DNA from: Mesorhizobium sp. NFR06
GTDB lineage: Bacteria > Pseudomonadota > Alphaproteobacteria > Rhizobiales > Rhizobiaceae
Assembly (NCBI RefSeq): GCF_900115245.1
Contig: NZ_FOVT01000009.1
Location: 1-64,000 of the forward strand
Reading direction: 5' to 3'
Length of the DNA: 64,000 nucleotides
Below the pieces are notes generated by a model. It saw only the letters and a program-made list of their open reading frames with translations. It had not been told where the DNA came from and searched no databases. Below, piece by piece: positions 50,731-59,925 of the stretch (positions are counted from its first letter, which is position 1; each line of letters begins with the position of its first letter). A program made the translations under genes and the position numbers.

Positions 50731-51862
50731 TGCCACAGAGCAATTCCAGGAAAAGTGCGAAGTGGTTTTGCGTCCGGAATTGCAGGATGCATTGGTGCGG
50801 CTGGAGAATGTCTCAAAAATCTTTCCGGGCGGCATTGTTGGTCTTGATGCCGTCGATCTCGACATTGCCGCCGGCGAGTTCCTGACCCTGCTCGGCCCTT
50901 CCGGCTGCGGCAAGACGACGAGCCTGCGCGTCATCGCCGGCTTCGAAAGTCCGACCAGCGGCAAGGTGCTGCTCGACGGCCGCGACATCACCGGCCTGCG
51001 ACCCTTCGAACGCCCCGTCAACACTGTCTTCCAGGACTATGCACTGTTTCCGCATATGGACGTCGCGGAGAATGTCGGCTTCGGCCTGTCGTTGCGAAAG
51101 CTGTCCGGCGCCGATCAGGCCAGGCGCGTCCGTGAGGCGCTCGACATGGTCGGATTGGCCGACAAACTGCGCGCCCGCGTCTCCGAACTTTCCGGCGGCC
51201 AGCGCCAGCGTGTCGCGCTCGCCCGCGCCATCGTCTGCGAGCCGCGTGTGCTGCTGCTCGACGAGCCGCTGTCGGCGCTCGACGCGCATCTGCGCGAGCA
51301 GATGCAGGTCGAGCTGAAGCGGCTGCAGGCGCGGCTTGGCACGACCTTCGTCATGGTCACTCACGACCAGACCGAGGCGCTGTCGATCTCCGACCGCATC
51401 GTCGTCATGAACAAGGGCCGCATCGAGCAGATCGCGCCGCCGGCGACGCTCTATGACCGGCCCGCCACGAAATTTGTCGCCTCTTTCATCGGCACCATGA
51501 ACCTCCTGCAGTCGCGCTTTGTCGGCCGCGACCGCGAGCGCCTGCGCTTTGCCGCCGGCGAACTACCGCTGGAGGCCACCTCCGACAGTGGCGAGACGCC
51601 GGCCGCCGGCGATATACGCACCATCGGCGTGCGCCCGGAAGATCTTCTGGCCGCGAGCCAAGCCGCCGAAGGAACCGCGCCGGCGCGGGTCAGCGGCGTC
51701 GTCTTCCACGGGCGCACGGTGCGCCTTCATGCCGAGCTGGGACAGGGGATTTCGATCGTCATCGACGCCCCGCGCCGCGCCGACGGTTTTCAATTCAACG
51801 TCGGCGACGTGGCGCATATAAGCCTGCGGCGCGGCGCCAGCTGTCCCATGCTTTCAAGCTGA
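50720..51862 (+). CDS. ABC transporter ATP-binding protein (PotA type) with repeat-encoded N-terminus
   Basis: 380 aa. PotA-type NBD: Walker A LLGPSGCGKTTSLRV, signature LSGGQRQRVALARAI, Walker B VLLLDEPLSALDAHL, switch His in VMVTHDQTEALSISDR; TOBE domain from ~290. Residues ~6-21 are encoded by an intergenic repeat and look unlike other PotA proteins, whose sequence begins at VRLENVSKIF. GTG at 50794 or TTG at 50791 could be the original start. It overlaps the XRE gene by 11 bp and powers the 47059-48764 permeases. Confidence 0.87.
   Translation: MAPDATEQFQEKCEVVLRPELQDALVRLENVSKIFPGGIVGLDAVDLDIAAGEFLTLLGPSGCGKTTSLRVIAGFESPTSGKVLLDGRDITGLRPFERPVNTVFQDYALFPHMDVAENVGFGLSLRKLSGADQARRVREALDMVGLADKLRARVSELSGGQRQRVALARAIVCEPRVLLLDEPLSALDAHLREQMQVELKRLQARLGTTFVMVTHDQTEALSISDRIVVMNKGRIEQIAPPATLYDRPATKFVASFIGTMNLLQSRFVGRDRERLRFAAGELPLEATSDSGETPAAGDIRTIGVRPEDLLAASQAAEGTAPARVSGVVFHGRTVRLHAELGQGISIVIDAPRRADGFQFNVGDVAHISLRRGASCPMLSS
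50738..50787 (+). repeat. RIME-like repeat inside the N-terminal coding part of the PotA-like gene
   Basis: GAGCAATTCCAGGAAAAGTG followed after a GAAGTGGTTTTGCGTCC core by GGAATTGC matches the first half of the element at 14691-14740. Arms GCAATTCC/GGAATTGC are intact. It is read through in frame and encodes the residues EQFQEKCEVVLRPELQ of the next gene. Confidence 0.75.
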
Positions 51863-51877
51863 TCTGACAGGTTCGCC

Positions 51878-52579
51878 CTACGACGCCTTGGCGAAAAATC
51901 CCTGATAGTCCGACTTGGCCTGCAGCAGGCGCAGGATGTTCTCGCGCGAGCCGCGCACATGCGCGCGGGCGCGTTCGCCTGCCAAAGCCACATCGCCAGC
52001 GCAGATCGCGTCGACGATGCCGGTGTGCTCCTCGCGGGTGAGCTTCCACTCGTCCAGCCACAGGAGTTCGGTCCAGACATATTGCTGGCATTTGTCGAGG
52101 ATGCCGCTAAGCATGCCGTGGAGCATCTCATTGCCGCTGATTTCGGCGATCACTCGGTGCAGGTCGATGCCTACCTGCAGCTCCTCGAATTTCTCCCTGG
52201 TGCTGCGGTCGGGGATCGCGGCCAGCCGCTCGCATTCGGCGAGCATCTCGCGTAGCCTCGCCTTGTCGGCGGCGGTCGCGTTGGTTGCCGCCAGCTCGGT
52301 CGCGCGTCCATCGAGCAATTCGCGGATGTCGAAGGCCTCGCGGAACATGGTCAGGTTGAATTCGGTCACCACATAGCCCTGGCGCGGGCGGCCGATCACC
52401 AGCCCGTCCCGCTCCAGCCGGTTGAAGGCTTCGCGCACCGGCGTGCGGCTCACCTTCAGGCGCTCGGCGATCTCGTTTTCCGTCACGCGGCCGCCCGGCG
52501 GGATCTGGCCGGTGATGATCATCGCCTTCAGCGCCTCGAAGACGGAGTCGCGCAGCGTGTTTTTCCGTTCCTTTTTCAA
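51878..52579 (-). CDS. GntR-family regulator, FCD type
   Basis: 233 aa, TTG start. The winged HTH occupies residues ~10-75 (IIAGQIPPGG-like turn, NEIAERLKVSRTPVREAFNR), followed by the FCD domain with DIRELLDGRATELAATN and HRVIAEISGNEMLHGMLSGI, the histidine-rich metal/ligand pocket. It is convergent with the PotA-like gene and divergent from the second importer. The TTGTATACAA operator in the shared promoter region points to control of that importer. Confidence 0.87.
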   Translation of the reverse strand: MKKERKNTLRDSVFEALKAMIITGQIPPGGRVTENEIAERLKVSRTPVREAFNRLERDGLVIGRPRQGYVVTEFNLTMFREAFDIRELLDGRATELAATNATAADKARLREMLAECERLAAIPDRSTREKFEELQVGIDLHRVIAEISGNEMLHGMLSGILDKCQQYVWTELLWLDEWKLTREEHTGIVDAICAGDVALAGERARAHVRGSRENILRLLQAKSDYQGFFAKAS

Positions 52580-52720
52580 AGCTTCCCGCCTCCAACGGGC
52601 CCGTCGCAGAATCGCAATCTAGAGCCTTTTGGTCCATGTCTGAAACAGAGCCGTTTCGCGAAGAGCAAGCGCTCCCAACTAACGCGTCGGTCTCCGTCGC
52701 CAAAAAACTCATGACCCGTG

Positions 52721-52766
52721 TTGACATCGGCTCCGAGCGAATTACACTCAAAATTGTATACAAATT
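52721..52766 (+). promoter_or_regulatory. Promoter of the second Pot-type operon with GntR operator
   Basis: TTGACA (52721-52726), 16-base spacer, TACACT (52743-52748) is a good sigma-70 promoter. The perfect palindrome TTGTATACAA (52754-52763), flanked by AA/AATT, matches the FCD-GntR consensus and would cover the transcription start, a repressor position. GGAGAAG precedes the ATG at 52814. Confidence 0.72.
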
Positions 52767-52813
52767 CGCATACCAAATCAACGATAACGGGAACACCGGT
52801 TGGAGAAGCGAAA

Positions 52814-53854
52814 ATGACAAAGAGACTTTGTATTCACGGCATGGCCGTCGCCGGCCTGCTCGCCTCGGTCGCCGTTCCGGCGTCGGCCGCCGACACCATC
52901 ACCGTCGCCTCGTGGGGCGGCACCTATCAGGAGGCGCAGACCAAGGCCTTCTTCGATCCGACGGCCAAGGACCTCGGCATCACCATCAGGCAGGACACCA
53001 CCAACGGTCTCGACGACGTACGCCTGCAGGTCGCCGGCAACGCCGTCAAATGGGACATCACCGAGCTTGGCGCCGACGAATGCGCGCGCGGCTCCAAGGA
53101 AGGCCTGTTCGAGAAGCTCGACTACAGCGTCATCGACAAGAGCGGCATCAACCCGAAGCTCGTGCATGACGACTGGGTCGGCATCTCCTACACCTCCGTC
53201 GTGCTGATCTACCGTACCGATGTTTTCGGCGACAAGGGTCCGAAGACCTGGGCCGATTTCTGGAACGTGGAGAAATTCCCGGGCCGTCGTGCACTCTCCG
53301 GCAGCCAGGCGACGGAGACGCTGAGCGTCGCCGCGCTCGCCAAGGGCACTCCGATCGACAAGGTCTATCCGGTCGACGTCGACGGCGCGCTGCAATCGGT
53401 CGACAAGGTCCGCGGCAATATTGATGCCTGGTGGACTTCCGGCGCGCAAGCCATGCAGCTCGTCAAGGACGGCGAAGTCGATATGGCCAGCATCTGGAAC
53501 GGCCGCGCCGGTACGCTGAAGAAGCAAGGCGCTCCCGTGAGCTTCTCCTTCGACCAGGGCGTGCTGACCGCCGACTGCATGGTCATCCCGAAGGGCTCGA
53601 AGAACAAGGACCTCGCCATGAAGGCGCTGGCGAAATTCGTCAGCCCCGATCTCCAGGCCAACCTGCCGCTCTATGTCGACAACGGCCCGGCCAACGAGAA
53701 GGCGTTCGAGACCGGCAAGATTCCGCCCGAACGCATCAAGGACATCAACTCCGCCCCCGAGAACGTCAAGAAGCAGGTTCTGCAGGATCCTGAATTCTGG
53801 CGCGACAATCTCGTCGAGGCGACCGAGAAGTTCAACAACCTGATCCAGCAATAG
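52814..53854 (+). CDS. ABC transporter substrate-binding protein (PotD family), second system
   Basis: 346 aa with a Sec signal peptide (MTKRLCIHGMAVAGLLASVA, cleaved near ASA-AD). SBP_bac_8 features: VASWGGTYQEAQTKAFFDPT, then WDITELGADECARGSKEGLF, and DDWVGISYTSVVLIYRTDVF. The family is used for polyamines, but also for other small organic compounds; the enzymes downstream (Ntn hydrolase, oxalate-CoA ligase) suggest a compound that is not necessarily a polyamine. It is the first gene of the operon and probably the most highly translated. Confidence 0.88.
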   Translation: MTKRLCIHGMAVAGLLASVAVPASAADTITVASWGGTYQEAQTKAFFDPTAKDLGITIRQDTTNGLDDVRLQVAGNAVKWDITELGADECARGSKEGLFEKLDYSVIDKSGINPKLVHDDWVGISYTSVVLIYRTDVFGDKGPKTWADFWNVEKFPGRRALSGSQATETLSVAALAKGTPIDKVYPVDVDGALQSVDKVRGNIDAWWTSGAQAMQLVKDGEVDMASIWNGRAGTLKKQGAPVSFSFDQGVLTADCMVIPKGSKNKDLAMKALAKFVSPDLQANLPLYVDNGPANEKAFETGKIPPERIKDINSAPENVKKQVLQDPEFWRDNLVEATEKFNNLIQQ

Positions 53855-53927
53855 CGACCGTGTCGGAGCGGCGTCCGCGAGGCGCCGCTCCTCATCGTTC
53901 GCCGACAATGATCCGGAGTTGAAGGAG

Positions 53928-55016
53928 ATGCTCTTGTCTCTTGCGCAGTCCGCGCTTCCCATCGGCATCAGCGGCGTCGAGAAGCGCTTCGGCGGCGTAT
54001 CGGTCCTGCACGATCTCAGCCTCGATGTCGCCGCCGGCGAATTCCTGACGCTGCTCGGGCCGTCCGGCTCGGGAAAGACGACCCTCTTGATGATCCTCGC
54101 CGGTTTCGTGCGGGCCAATGCCGGCTCCATCAAGGTCGGCGGCGAGGAGATCATCACCATGCCACCGCACAAGCGCAACATCGGCATGGTGTTCCAGAAC
54201 TATGCGCTGTTCCCGCACATGAACGTCTTCCACAACATCGCCTTTCCGCTGAAGCAGCGGCGGGTATCAGCCGCTGAAACAGCTGAACGTGTCGAGAGGG
54301 CTCTAGACCTGGTGCAGCTGAAGGGCCTCGGCGAGCGGCGTGTCGACCAGCTCTCCGGCGGCCAGCGCCAGCGCGTGGCGCTCGCCCGCGTCATCGTCTT
54401 CGAGCCGCGCATCGTTTTGATGGACGAGCCGCTGTCGGCGCTCGACAAAAGCCTGCGCGAGCACATGCAGATCGAGCTGCGCAACTTGCATCGCAGGCTC
54501 GGCATGACGACGGTCTACGTCACGCACGACCAGCGCGAGGCGATCACTATGTCTGACCGCGTTGCCGTCATGAATGCCGGGCGCATCGAGCAGATCGATC
54601 AGCCCGAGGCGCTCTACGCCAGGCCGACGACGAAGTTCGTTGCCGGGTTCATCGGTGAGTCCAGCTTCATCCCGGTCGAATGCCGTAATGACAGCGTCTG
54701 GTACGAGGACAGGAAGCTCCGCATGGCGGCAGCAGCCCCATCCGCCGGCCGGCATCTGATGGTGGTGCGGCCTGAGAAGCTGCGTGTGATCGACGGCGTG
54801 GAGCAGGCGGGCGACGTCAACGCCCTGCCGGCAATTGTCGGCGACGTCATCTATCAGGGCGACAGCTTCGTCTGCTACGCGACACTCAAGGATGGACGGC
54901 AGGTGACTTTGCGCGACTATTGCCGCTCCGACGTGCTGGCGAAACTGCCGGCGCCGGGCGAGCCGATAACGCTCGGCATCGATGCGCAGGATGTCGTGCT
55001 GGTGGCCGATCAATGA
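53928..55016 (+). CDS. ABC transporter ATP-binding protein (PotA type), second system
   Basis: 362 aa. Walker A LLGPSGSGKTTLLMI, signature LSGGQRQRVALARVI, Walker B IVLMDEPLSALDKSL, His switch in VYVTHDQREAITMSDR; C-terminal TOBE domain with a PEKLRVIDGVEQ segment. The ATG at 53928 has CGGAG 9 bases upstream; TTG 53934 with AAGGAG at 6 bases is nearly as good and TTG 53919 less so. It overlaps the next permease by 4 bp. Confidence 0.88.
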   Translation: MLLSLAQSALPIGISGVEKRFGGVSVLHDLSLDVAAGEFLTLLGPSGSGKTTLLMILAGFVRANAGSIKVGGEEIITMPPHKRNIGMVFQNYALFPHMNVFHNIAFPLKQRRVSAAETAERVERALDLVQLKGLGERRVDQLSGGQRQRVALARVIVFEPRIVLMDEPLSALDKSLREHMQIELRNLHRRLGMTTVYVTHDQREAITMSDRVAVMNAGRIEQIDQPEALYARPTTKFVAGFIGESSFIPVECRNDSVWYEDRKLRMAAAAPSAGRHLMVVRPEKLRVIDGVEQAGDVNALPAIVGDVIYQGDSFVCYATLKDGRQVTLRDYCRSDVLAKLPAPGEPITLGIDAQDVVLVADQ

Positions 55017-55930
55017 GCATCGCCGGCCTTCGCGATAATGACGGACGGAAGAGCGCGCTGAACGTCCATGCGCTGCGCGCCGATGCGCAGCGCGAGTCGC
55101 TCGGCCTGCTGGCGCTGCTTTCGCCCGGGTTGGTTCTGGTCTTCGCCGTGATTATCGTGCCGATCGGCTGGCTGTTCTGGCTCTCGCTGTTCGACGAAGC
55201 CGGCCAGCTCAGTGCCGCCAACTACGCGCGCTTCTTCGAGCAGGCGTCCTACATCAAGACCTTCGTCACCACCTTCAAGGTGGCCTTCGTCGTCACCGGC
55301 GCCTGCGTGCTGTTCGGCTATCCGCTCGCCTGCATGCTGTCGCAATTGCCGCGCCGCGCCGCCTCGATCTGCCTGATCTTCGTCATCCTGCCATTCTGGA
55401 CCTCGGTGCTGGTGCGCACCTATGCCTGGCTGGTCATCCTGCAGCGCAAGGGCCTGATCAACAGCTGGCTGATCGATCTCGGCGTGATTTCCCAGCCGCT
55501 GCCGCTCGCCAACAATTTCGCCGGCGTCGTCATCGGCATGACCCACATCATGCTGCCCTTCCTGGTTCTGCCGCTCTACGCCTCGATGAAGACGATCGAC
55601 GTCGACTGCCTGCGCGCCGGCATGAATCTCGGCGCCAGCCCGGCGGCCACCTTCCGGCAGATTTTCTTCCCGCTGTCGCTGCCAGGCCTCGCTTCGGGCG
55701 TGGTCATCGTCTTCGTGCTTTGCCTCGGCTTTTTCGTCACACCGGCGCTGATGGGCGGCGGCAAGGTCATCATGTGGGCCATGCGCATGGAACAGACCAC
55801 CAGCCTCTATTCCAACTGGGGCGCGGGCGCGGCGCTCGGCGTCGTGCTGCTCGGCGTCACGCTGGCGCTGCTTGGCCTCTTCCAGCGGCTGCTCGGCGCC
55901 CGCGCGACCGGGGTCTGGAGCCAGCGATGA
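55013..55930 (+). CDS. ABC transporter permease (PotB type), second system
   Basis: 305 aa, six TM helices preceded by a polar ~35-residue tail (LRDNDGRKSALNVHALRADA). LPFWTSVLVRTYAWLVILQR is the PotB/PotH TM2-3 block and the EAA loop is RAGMNLGASPAATFRQIFFP. ATG overlaps the ATPase stop; it overlaps the next permease by 4 bp. Together with that permease it forms the membrane channel of the second system. Confidence 0.88.
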   Translation: MSIAGLRDNDGRKSALNVHALRADAQRESLGLLALLSPGLVLVFAVIIVPIGWLFWLSLFDEAGQLSAANYARFFEQASYIKTFVTTFKVAFVVTGACVLFGYPLACMLSQLPRRAASICLIFVILPFWTSVLVRTYAWLVILQRKGLINSWLIDLGVISQPLPLANNFAGVVIGMTHIMLPFLVLPLYASMKTIDVDCLRAGMNLGASPAATFRQIFFPLSLPGLASGVVIVFVLCLGFFVTPALMGGGKVIMWAMRMEQTTSLYSNWGAGAALGVVLLGVTLALLGLFQRLLGARATGVWSQR

Positions 55931-56727
55931 GCATGGAAAACAGCCTGCCCATCTCGCATCGGCAACGCCTCTGGCTCTATGCGCTCGGCGGGCTCGTCAT
56001 GCTGTTCCTGATCGCCCCGTCGGTGATCATCGTCATCATGTCCTTTTCCGGCTCGACACTCCTAGAGTTCCCGCCGCAGGAGTGGTCGCTGCGCTGGTAC
56101 GAAAGCTACTTCGGATCCGTCGAATGGCGCGACGCCACCATCGTCTCGGTCAAGGTGGCGGTGATGACGGCGATCGTGGCGACGCCGCTCGGCACCGCCG
56201 CCGCCTATGCGATCAACGTTGGAACGCTGAGGCTGACCGGCGCCATCAACGCGCTGCTCACAGCATCGCTGATCATTCCGGTCATCCTGATCGGCATCGG
56301 CACCTTCTTCCTCTATGCCCGCATCGGCCTCAACAACACGCTGACCGGCCTCGTCATCGCGCACACGGTGCAGGCGCTGCCGCTGGTGGTGCTGACCGTG
56401 CTTTCGGGCCTGCGCTCCTATGACATGAACCAGGAGAAGGTTGCCCGCAACCTCGGCGCCGGCCGCTTCTCCGCCTTCTTCCAGGTAACGATGCCGCAGA
56501 TAAGCTTCTCGATCGTGTCGGGTGCACTATTTGCCTTCATCACCTCCTTCGACGAGGTGGTGGTGTCGCTGTTCATCTCGGGCGGCGAGACCACGACGCT
56601 GACGCGCCGCATGTTCAATGCGCTGCGCGACCAGATCGATCCGACGATCGCCGCCATTTCGACTTGCCTGATCGTGCTATCGATCGTCTTGTTGTCCGCC
56701 GCCCAGCTTTTCGGCCGCGAACGTTGA
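55927..56727 (+). CDS. ABC transporter permease (PotC type), second system
   Basis: 266 aa, six TM helices. FSGSTLLEFPPQEWSLRWYE is the typical PotC N-terminal block. The EAA loop KVARNLGAGRFSAFFQVTMP is intact, and ITSFDEVVVSLFISGGETTT is the usual C-terminal periplasmic/TM block. It is 36 bp upstream of the GGT-fold hydrolase and so in one operon with it. Confidence 0.88.
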   Translation: MSMENSLPISHRQRLWLYALGGLVMLFLIAPSVIIVIMSFSGSTLLEFPPQEWSLRWYESYFGSVEWRDATIVSVKVAVMTAIVATPLGTAAAYAINVGTLRLTGAINALLTASLIIPVILIGIGTFFLYARIGLNNTLTGLVIAHTVQALPLVVLTVLSGLRSYDMNQEKVARNLGAGRFSAFFQVTMPQISFSIVSGALFAFITSFDEVVVSLFISGGETTTLTRRMFNALRDQIDPTIAAISTCLIVLSIVLLSAAQLFGRER

Positions 56728-56763
56728 AATAGGACGTTGAAATATAGGGATACCGACAACCGC

Positions 56764-58350
56764 ATGCGTGATTTCCAGTTCCCAGGCCGCTCGCCGGTCC
56801 GTGCTACCGAGGCGATGGCCGCCACTTCGCATCCGCTCGCCACGCTGGCCGCGATCGAGATGCTGCGCTCCGGTGGCAACGCCATGGACGCCGCCGTCTG
56901 CGCGGCGGCCGTGCAGGCCGTGGTCGAGCCGCAGTCGACCGGCATCGGCGGCGATTGCTTCGTCCTCTATTGCCCGAAGGGCGATGGGAACGTGCTTGCC
57001 TTCAACGGCTCCGGCCGCGCGCCCAAGGCGGCTACGGTCGATTGGTACCTCGACAAGGGTTTCGGCGAACTGCCCAAACAGGGACCGCACGCGGTCACCA
57101 TTCCGGGCGCCGTCGATGCCTGGTGCCGTCTGCTGGAAGATCATGGCCGCAGAGGCATCGCCGACGCGCTCGCTCCGGCCATCCGCTATGCGGAAGGCGG
57201 CTATGTCGTGCACGATCGCGTCGCCTTCGACTGGCGGGACCCTGAAACCGACCTGTCGGCCGACGAGGTGGCAACGCGCATCTTCCTGCCCGGCGGCAAG
57301 CCGCCCAAGGCTGGCGATGTGCATCGGCAGCCGGAGCTGGCGGAGACGCTGCGCATCATCGCCAAAAAAGGCCGGGCCGGTTTCTACGAAGGCGAAGTTG
57401 CGGACGATCTCGTCGGGCGGCTGAGGCAACTCGGCGGGCTGCACACGCTCGACGATTTCGCCGCCACGAAAGGCGATTACCGGACCGCGGTCGGCACGTC
57501 CTATCGCGGTTACGACATCCACCAGATGCCGCCCAACAACCAGGGCCTGACCGCGCTCCTGATGCTGAACCTGCTCTCCGGTTTCGACCTTGGCGCGCTT
57601 GACCCGAACGGCGCCGCGCGTTTGCATCTGGAGATCGAGGCAGGGCGGCTGGCCTATCAAGACCGCGATGCCTTTTTCGGCGACCAGGACCATGTCGATG
57701 TTCCTGTGAAGGCTCTGCTGTCCGGCGCCTATGCCGACCGGCTGCGTTCCGCGATCGATCCCGGGCGCGCCATGACCGATCTGCCGCGCCTCGACCTGCC
57801 CGGCAGCGACACGGTCTACATCTCGGTCGTCGACCGCGACCGCAACGCGGTCAGCTTCATCAACTCGACCTATTATTCCTTCGGCAGCGGCGTCGTCGGC
57901 CCGAAGACGGGGGTCGTGCTGCAGAACCGTGGTTCCAGTTTCCGCCTCGATGCGAAGCACCCGAACGCCATCGCGCCCGGCAAGCGGCCGATGCACACGA
58001 TCATGCCGGGCATGATGACGAGGAACGGCCGCGCGATGATGCCGTTCGGCGTCATGGGCGGCGGCTACCAGCCCTTCGGCCATGTGCATCTTTTGACCAA
58101 CATGATCGACTTCGGCATGGACCCGCAGCAGGCGATCGATGCTGCGCGGGTGTTCTACAACCACGATGTCGTGGAGGCGGAGCGAAGCGTGCGTCCCGAT
58201 GCCGTCGAGGGCCTACGTCGCCGCGGCCATCGCGTCGTGGAGCCCGACCATCCGCTGGGCGGCGGGCAGGCGGTGCTGATCGACTGGGAAAGGGGCACGC
58301 TGACCGGCGCTTCCGATCCGCGCAAGGACGGCCTGGCGCTCGGATATTGA
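56764..58350 (+). CDS. GGT-fold Ntn hydrolase, oxamate-amidohydrolase (HpxW)-like
   Basis: 528 aa, an autoprocessing gamma-glutamyltransferase-family enzyme. Start ATG 56764 (MRDFQFPGRSPVRATEA); a TTG at 56737 is in frame. The autocleavage/nucleophile Thr is residue ~350 in SDTVYISVVDRDRNAVSF, where classical GGT has TTHYSVVD. The following FGSGVVGPKTGVVLQNRG differs from glutathione-type GGT and is like the subfamily holding oxamate amidohydrolase HpxW of Klebsiella, which is of similar length. No signal peptide, so cytoplasmic, unlike periplasmic GGT. The oxalate-CoA ligase gene downstream fits an oxamate-to-oxalate step. A gamma-glutamyl hydrolase is the alternative. Confidence 0.72.
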   Translation: MRDFQFPGRSPVRATEAMAATSHPLATLAAIEMLRSGGNAMDAAVCAAAVQAVVEPQSTGIGGDCFVLYCPKGDGNVLAFNGSGRAPKAATVDWYLDKGFGELPKQGPHAVTIPGAVDAWCRLLEDHGRRGIADALAPAIRYAEGGYVVHDRVAFDWRDPETDLSADEVATRIFLPGGKPPKAGDVHRQPELAETLRIIAKKGRAGFYEGEVADDLVGRLRQLGGLHTLDDFAATKGDYRTAVGTSYRGYDIHQMPPNNQGLTALLMLNLLSGFDLGALDPNGAARLHLEIEAGRLAYQDRDAFFGDQDHVDVPVKALLSGAYADRLRSAIDPGRAMTDLPRLDLPGSDTVYISVVDRDRNAVSFINSTYYSFGSGVVGPKTGVVLQNRGSSFRLDAKHPNAIAPGKRPMHTIMPGMMTRNGRAMMPFGVMGGGYQPFGHVHLLTNMIDFGMDPQQAIDAARVFYNHDVVEAERSVRPDAVEGLRRRGHRVVEPDHPLGGGQAVLIDWERGTLTGASDPRKDGLALGY

Positions 58351-58395
58351 GCAGCGCTGGACATCGGCCGATCGTTCGAAACATAGTCCGGAACC

Positions 58396-59925
58396 ATGAC
58401 AAGAAGCGCAAATTCCACTGATCTCGCCCATCGTCTCGCCCCCGGCACCGAAGACGCGCCGGCCATCACGGCGCCTGAGCGGACAGCCCTCTCGCATGGC
58501 GGGCTGCGCCGGCTGATTGGCGAGACCGTGTCGCGACTCAACGCGCTCGGCATCGGCCGTGGCGACCGCGTCGCCATCGTGCTGCCGAACGGCCCTGAGA
58601 TGGCGACGGCCTTCATCGCCGTGGCAGCCGCCGCTTCCACCGCGCCGCTCAATCCGGCATACCGGGCCGACGAGCTCGATTTCTATCTGAGCGATATCGG
58701 CGTCAAGGCGATCCTTGTCGGCAAGGACGAGCAGGGGCCTTCGGTCGAAGTCGCCGACCGCCTGGGCATCCGCGTGCTGCGGCTGGTGGTGCCGGAAGGC
58801 GCGCCAGCGGGTGTCTTCACGATCGAGGGCGATCCGGTCGGGCCGCCGGTTGCATCCGGACTGGCCGGCGATAGCGATATTGCACTCCTTCTGCACACCT
58901 CCGGCACAACCTCGCGTCCGAAACTGGTGCCGCTCAACCACGCCAATCTTGCTGCGTCGGCAACGCATATCGGCGCCACGCTGGGCCTGACTCCGGCCGA
59001 TCGCTGCCTCAACATCATGCCTTTGTTCCATATCCACGGGCTGATTGCGGCGGTGCTGTCCTCGCTTGCTGGCGGCGGCAGCGTCTTCTGCACGCCGGGT
59101 TTCAACGCGCTGCGCTTCTTCCAGTGGCTCGGCGAAGCAAAGCCAAGCTGGTACACCGCCGTGCCGACCATGCATCAAGCGATCCTGCCGCGCGCCGCGC
59201 GCAACGCCGAACAGCTGGCCGCTGCGCCGCTGCGCTTCATCCGCTCGTCTTCGGCCTCCTTGCCGGCGCAGGTGATGGCCGAGCTGGAAGCGACCTTCGG
59301 CTGCCCGGTGATCGAATCCTACGGCATGACTGAAGCGGCGCACCAGATGGCGTCCAACCGCCTGCCGCCCGGCCAGCGCAAGCCGGGCAGCGTCGGCGCG
59401 GCGGCTGGACCGGAAGTGGCCGTCATGGCACCGGACGGACGGCTGCTCAAAGCCGGCGAAACCGGCGAGATCGTCATCCGCGGTCCCAACGTCACCACCG
59501 GTTATGAGAAGAACCCGGACGCCAACGCCAGCGCCTTCGCCCATGGCTGGTTCCACACCGGCGACCAGGGCGTGCTCGATGAGGACAACTATCTGCGCGT
59601 CACCGGCCGGCTGAAGGAGATCATCAACCGCGGCGGCGAGAAGATCTCGCCGCTCGAGGTCGACGGCGTGCTGATGGACCATCCGGCGGTGGCGCAGGTC
59701 GTCACCTTCGCCATGCCGCATGACAAGCTCGGCGAGGAGGTCGCCGCTGCCGTCGTGTTGCGCGAAGGCCAGAACGCCAGCGAGGCGGACATTCGCGGCT
59801 TTGCCGCGACGAAGCTCGCCGACTTCAAGGTGCCGCGCAAGGTTCTGATCCTCGACGAGATCCCGAAGGGCGCGACCGGCAAATTGCAGCGCATCGGCCT
59901 CGCGGCGAAACTCGGGCTCGGCTGA
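58396..59925 (+). CDS. Oxalate-CoA ligase-like acyl-CoA synthetase
   Basis: AMP-forming ligase, 509 aa. AMP-binding loop: LLLHTSGTTSRPKLVPLNHA; later GMTEAAHQMASN; the hinge GWFHTGDQG; and the catalytic Lys region near GATGKLQRIG. NIMPLFHIHGLIAAVLSSLA, WYTAVPTMHQAIL and RFIRSSSASLPAQVM follow closely the plant AAE3/yeast Pcs60 oxalate-CoA ligases, so activation of oxalate to oxalyl-CoA is more likely than fatty-acid activation. It lies 45 bp after the GGT-fold gene; its stop overlaps the next gene by 1 bp. Confidence 0.75.
   Translation: MTRSANSTDLAHRLAPGTEDAPAITAPERTALSHGGLRRLIGETVSRLNALGIGRGDRVAIVLPNGPEMATAFIAVAAAASTAPLNPAYRADELDFYLSDIGVKAILVGKDEQGPSVEVADRLGIRVLRLVVPEGAPAGVFTIEGDPVGPPVASGLAGDSDIALLLHTSGTTSRPKLVPLNHANLAASATHIGATLGLTPADRCLNIMPLFHIHGLIAAVLSSLAGGGSVFCTPGFNALRFFQWLGEAKPSWYTAVPTMHQAILPRAARNAEQLAAAPLRFIRSSSASLPAQVMAELEATFGCPVIESYGMTEAAHQMASNRLPPGQRKPGSVGAAAGPEVAVMAPDGRLLKAGETGEIVIRGPNVTTGYEKNPDANASAFAHGWFHTGDQGVLDEDNYLRVTGRLKEIINRGGEKISPLEVDGVLMDHPAVAQVVTFAMPHDKLGEEVAAAVVLREGQNASEADIRGFAATKLADFKVPRKVLILDEIPKGATGKLQRIGLAAKLGLG

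Noticed and set aside
56764..58350. Periplasmic glutathione gamma-glutamyltranspeptidase
   Set aside because: No signal peptide, and the nucleophile region and QNRG block differ from glutathione GGT.
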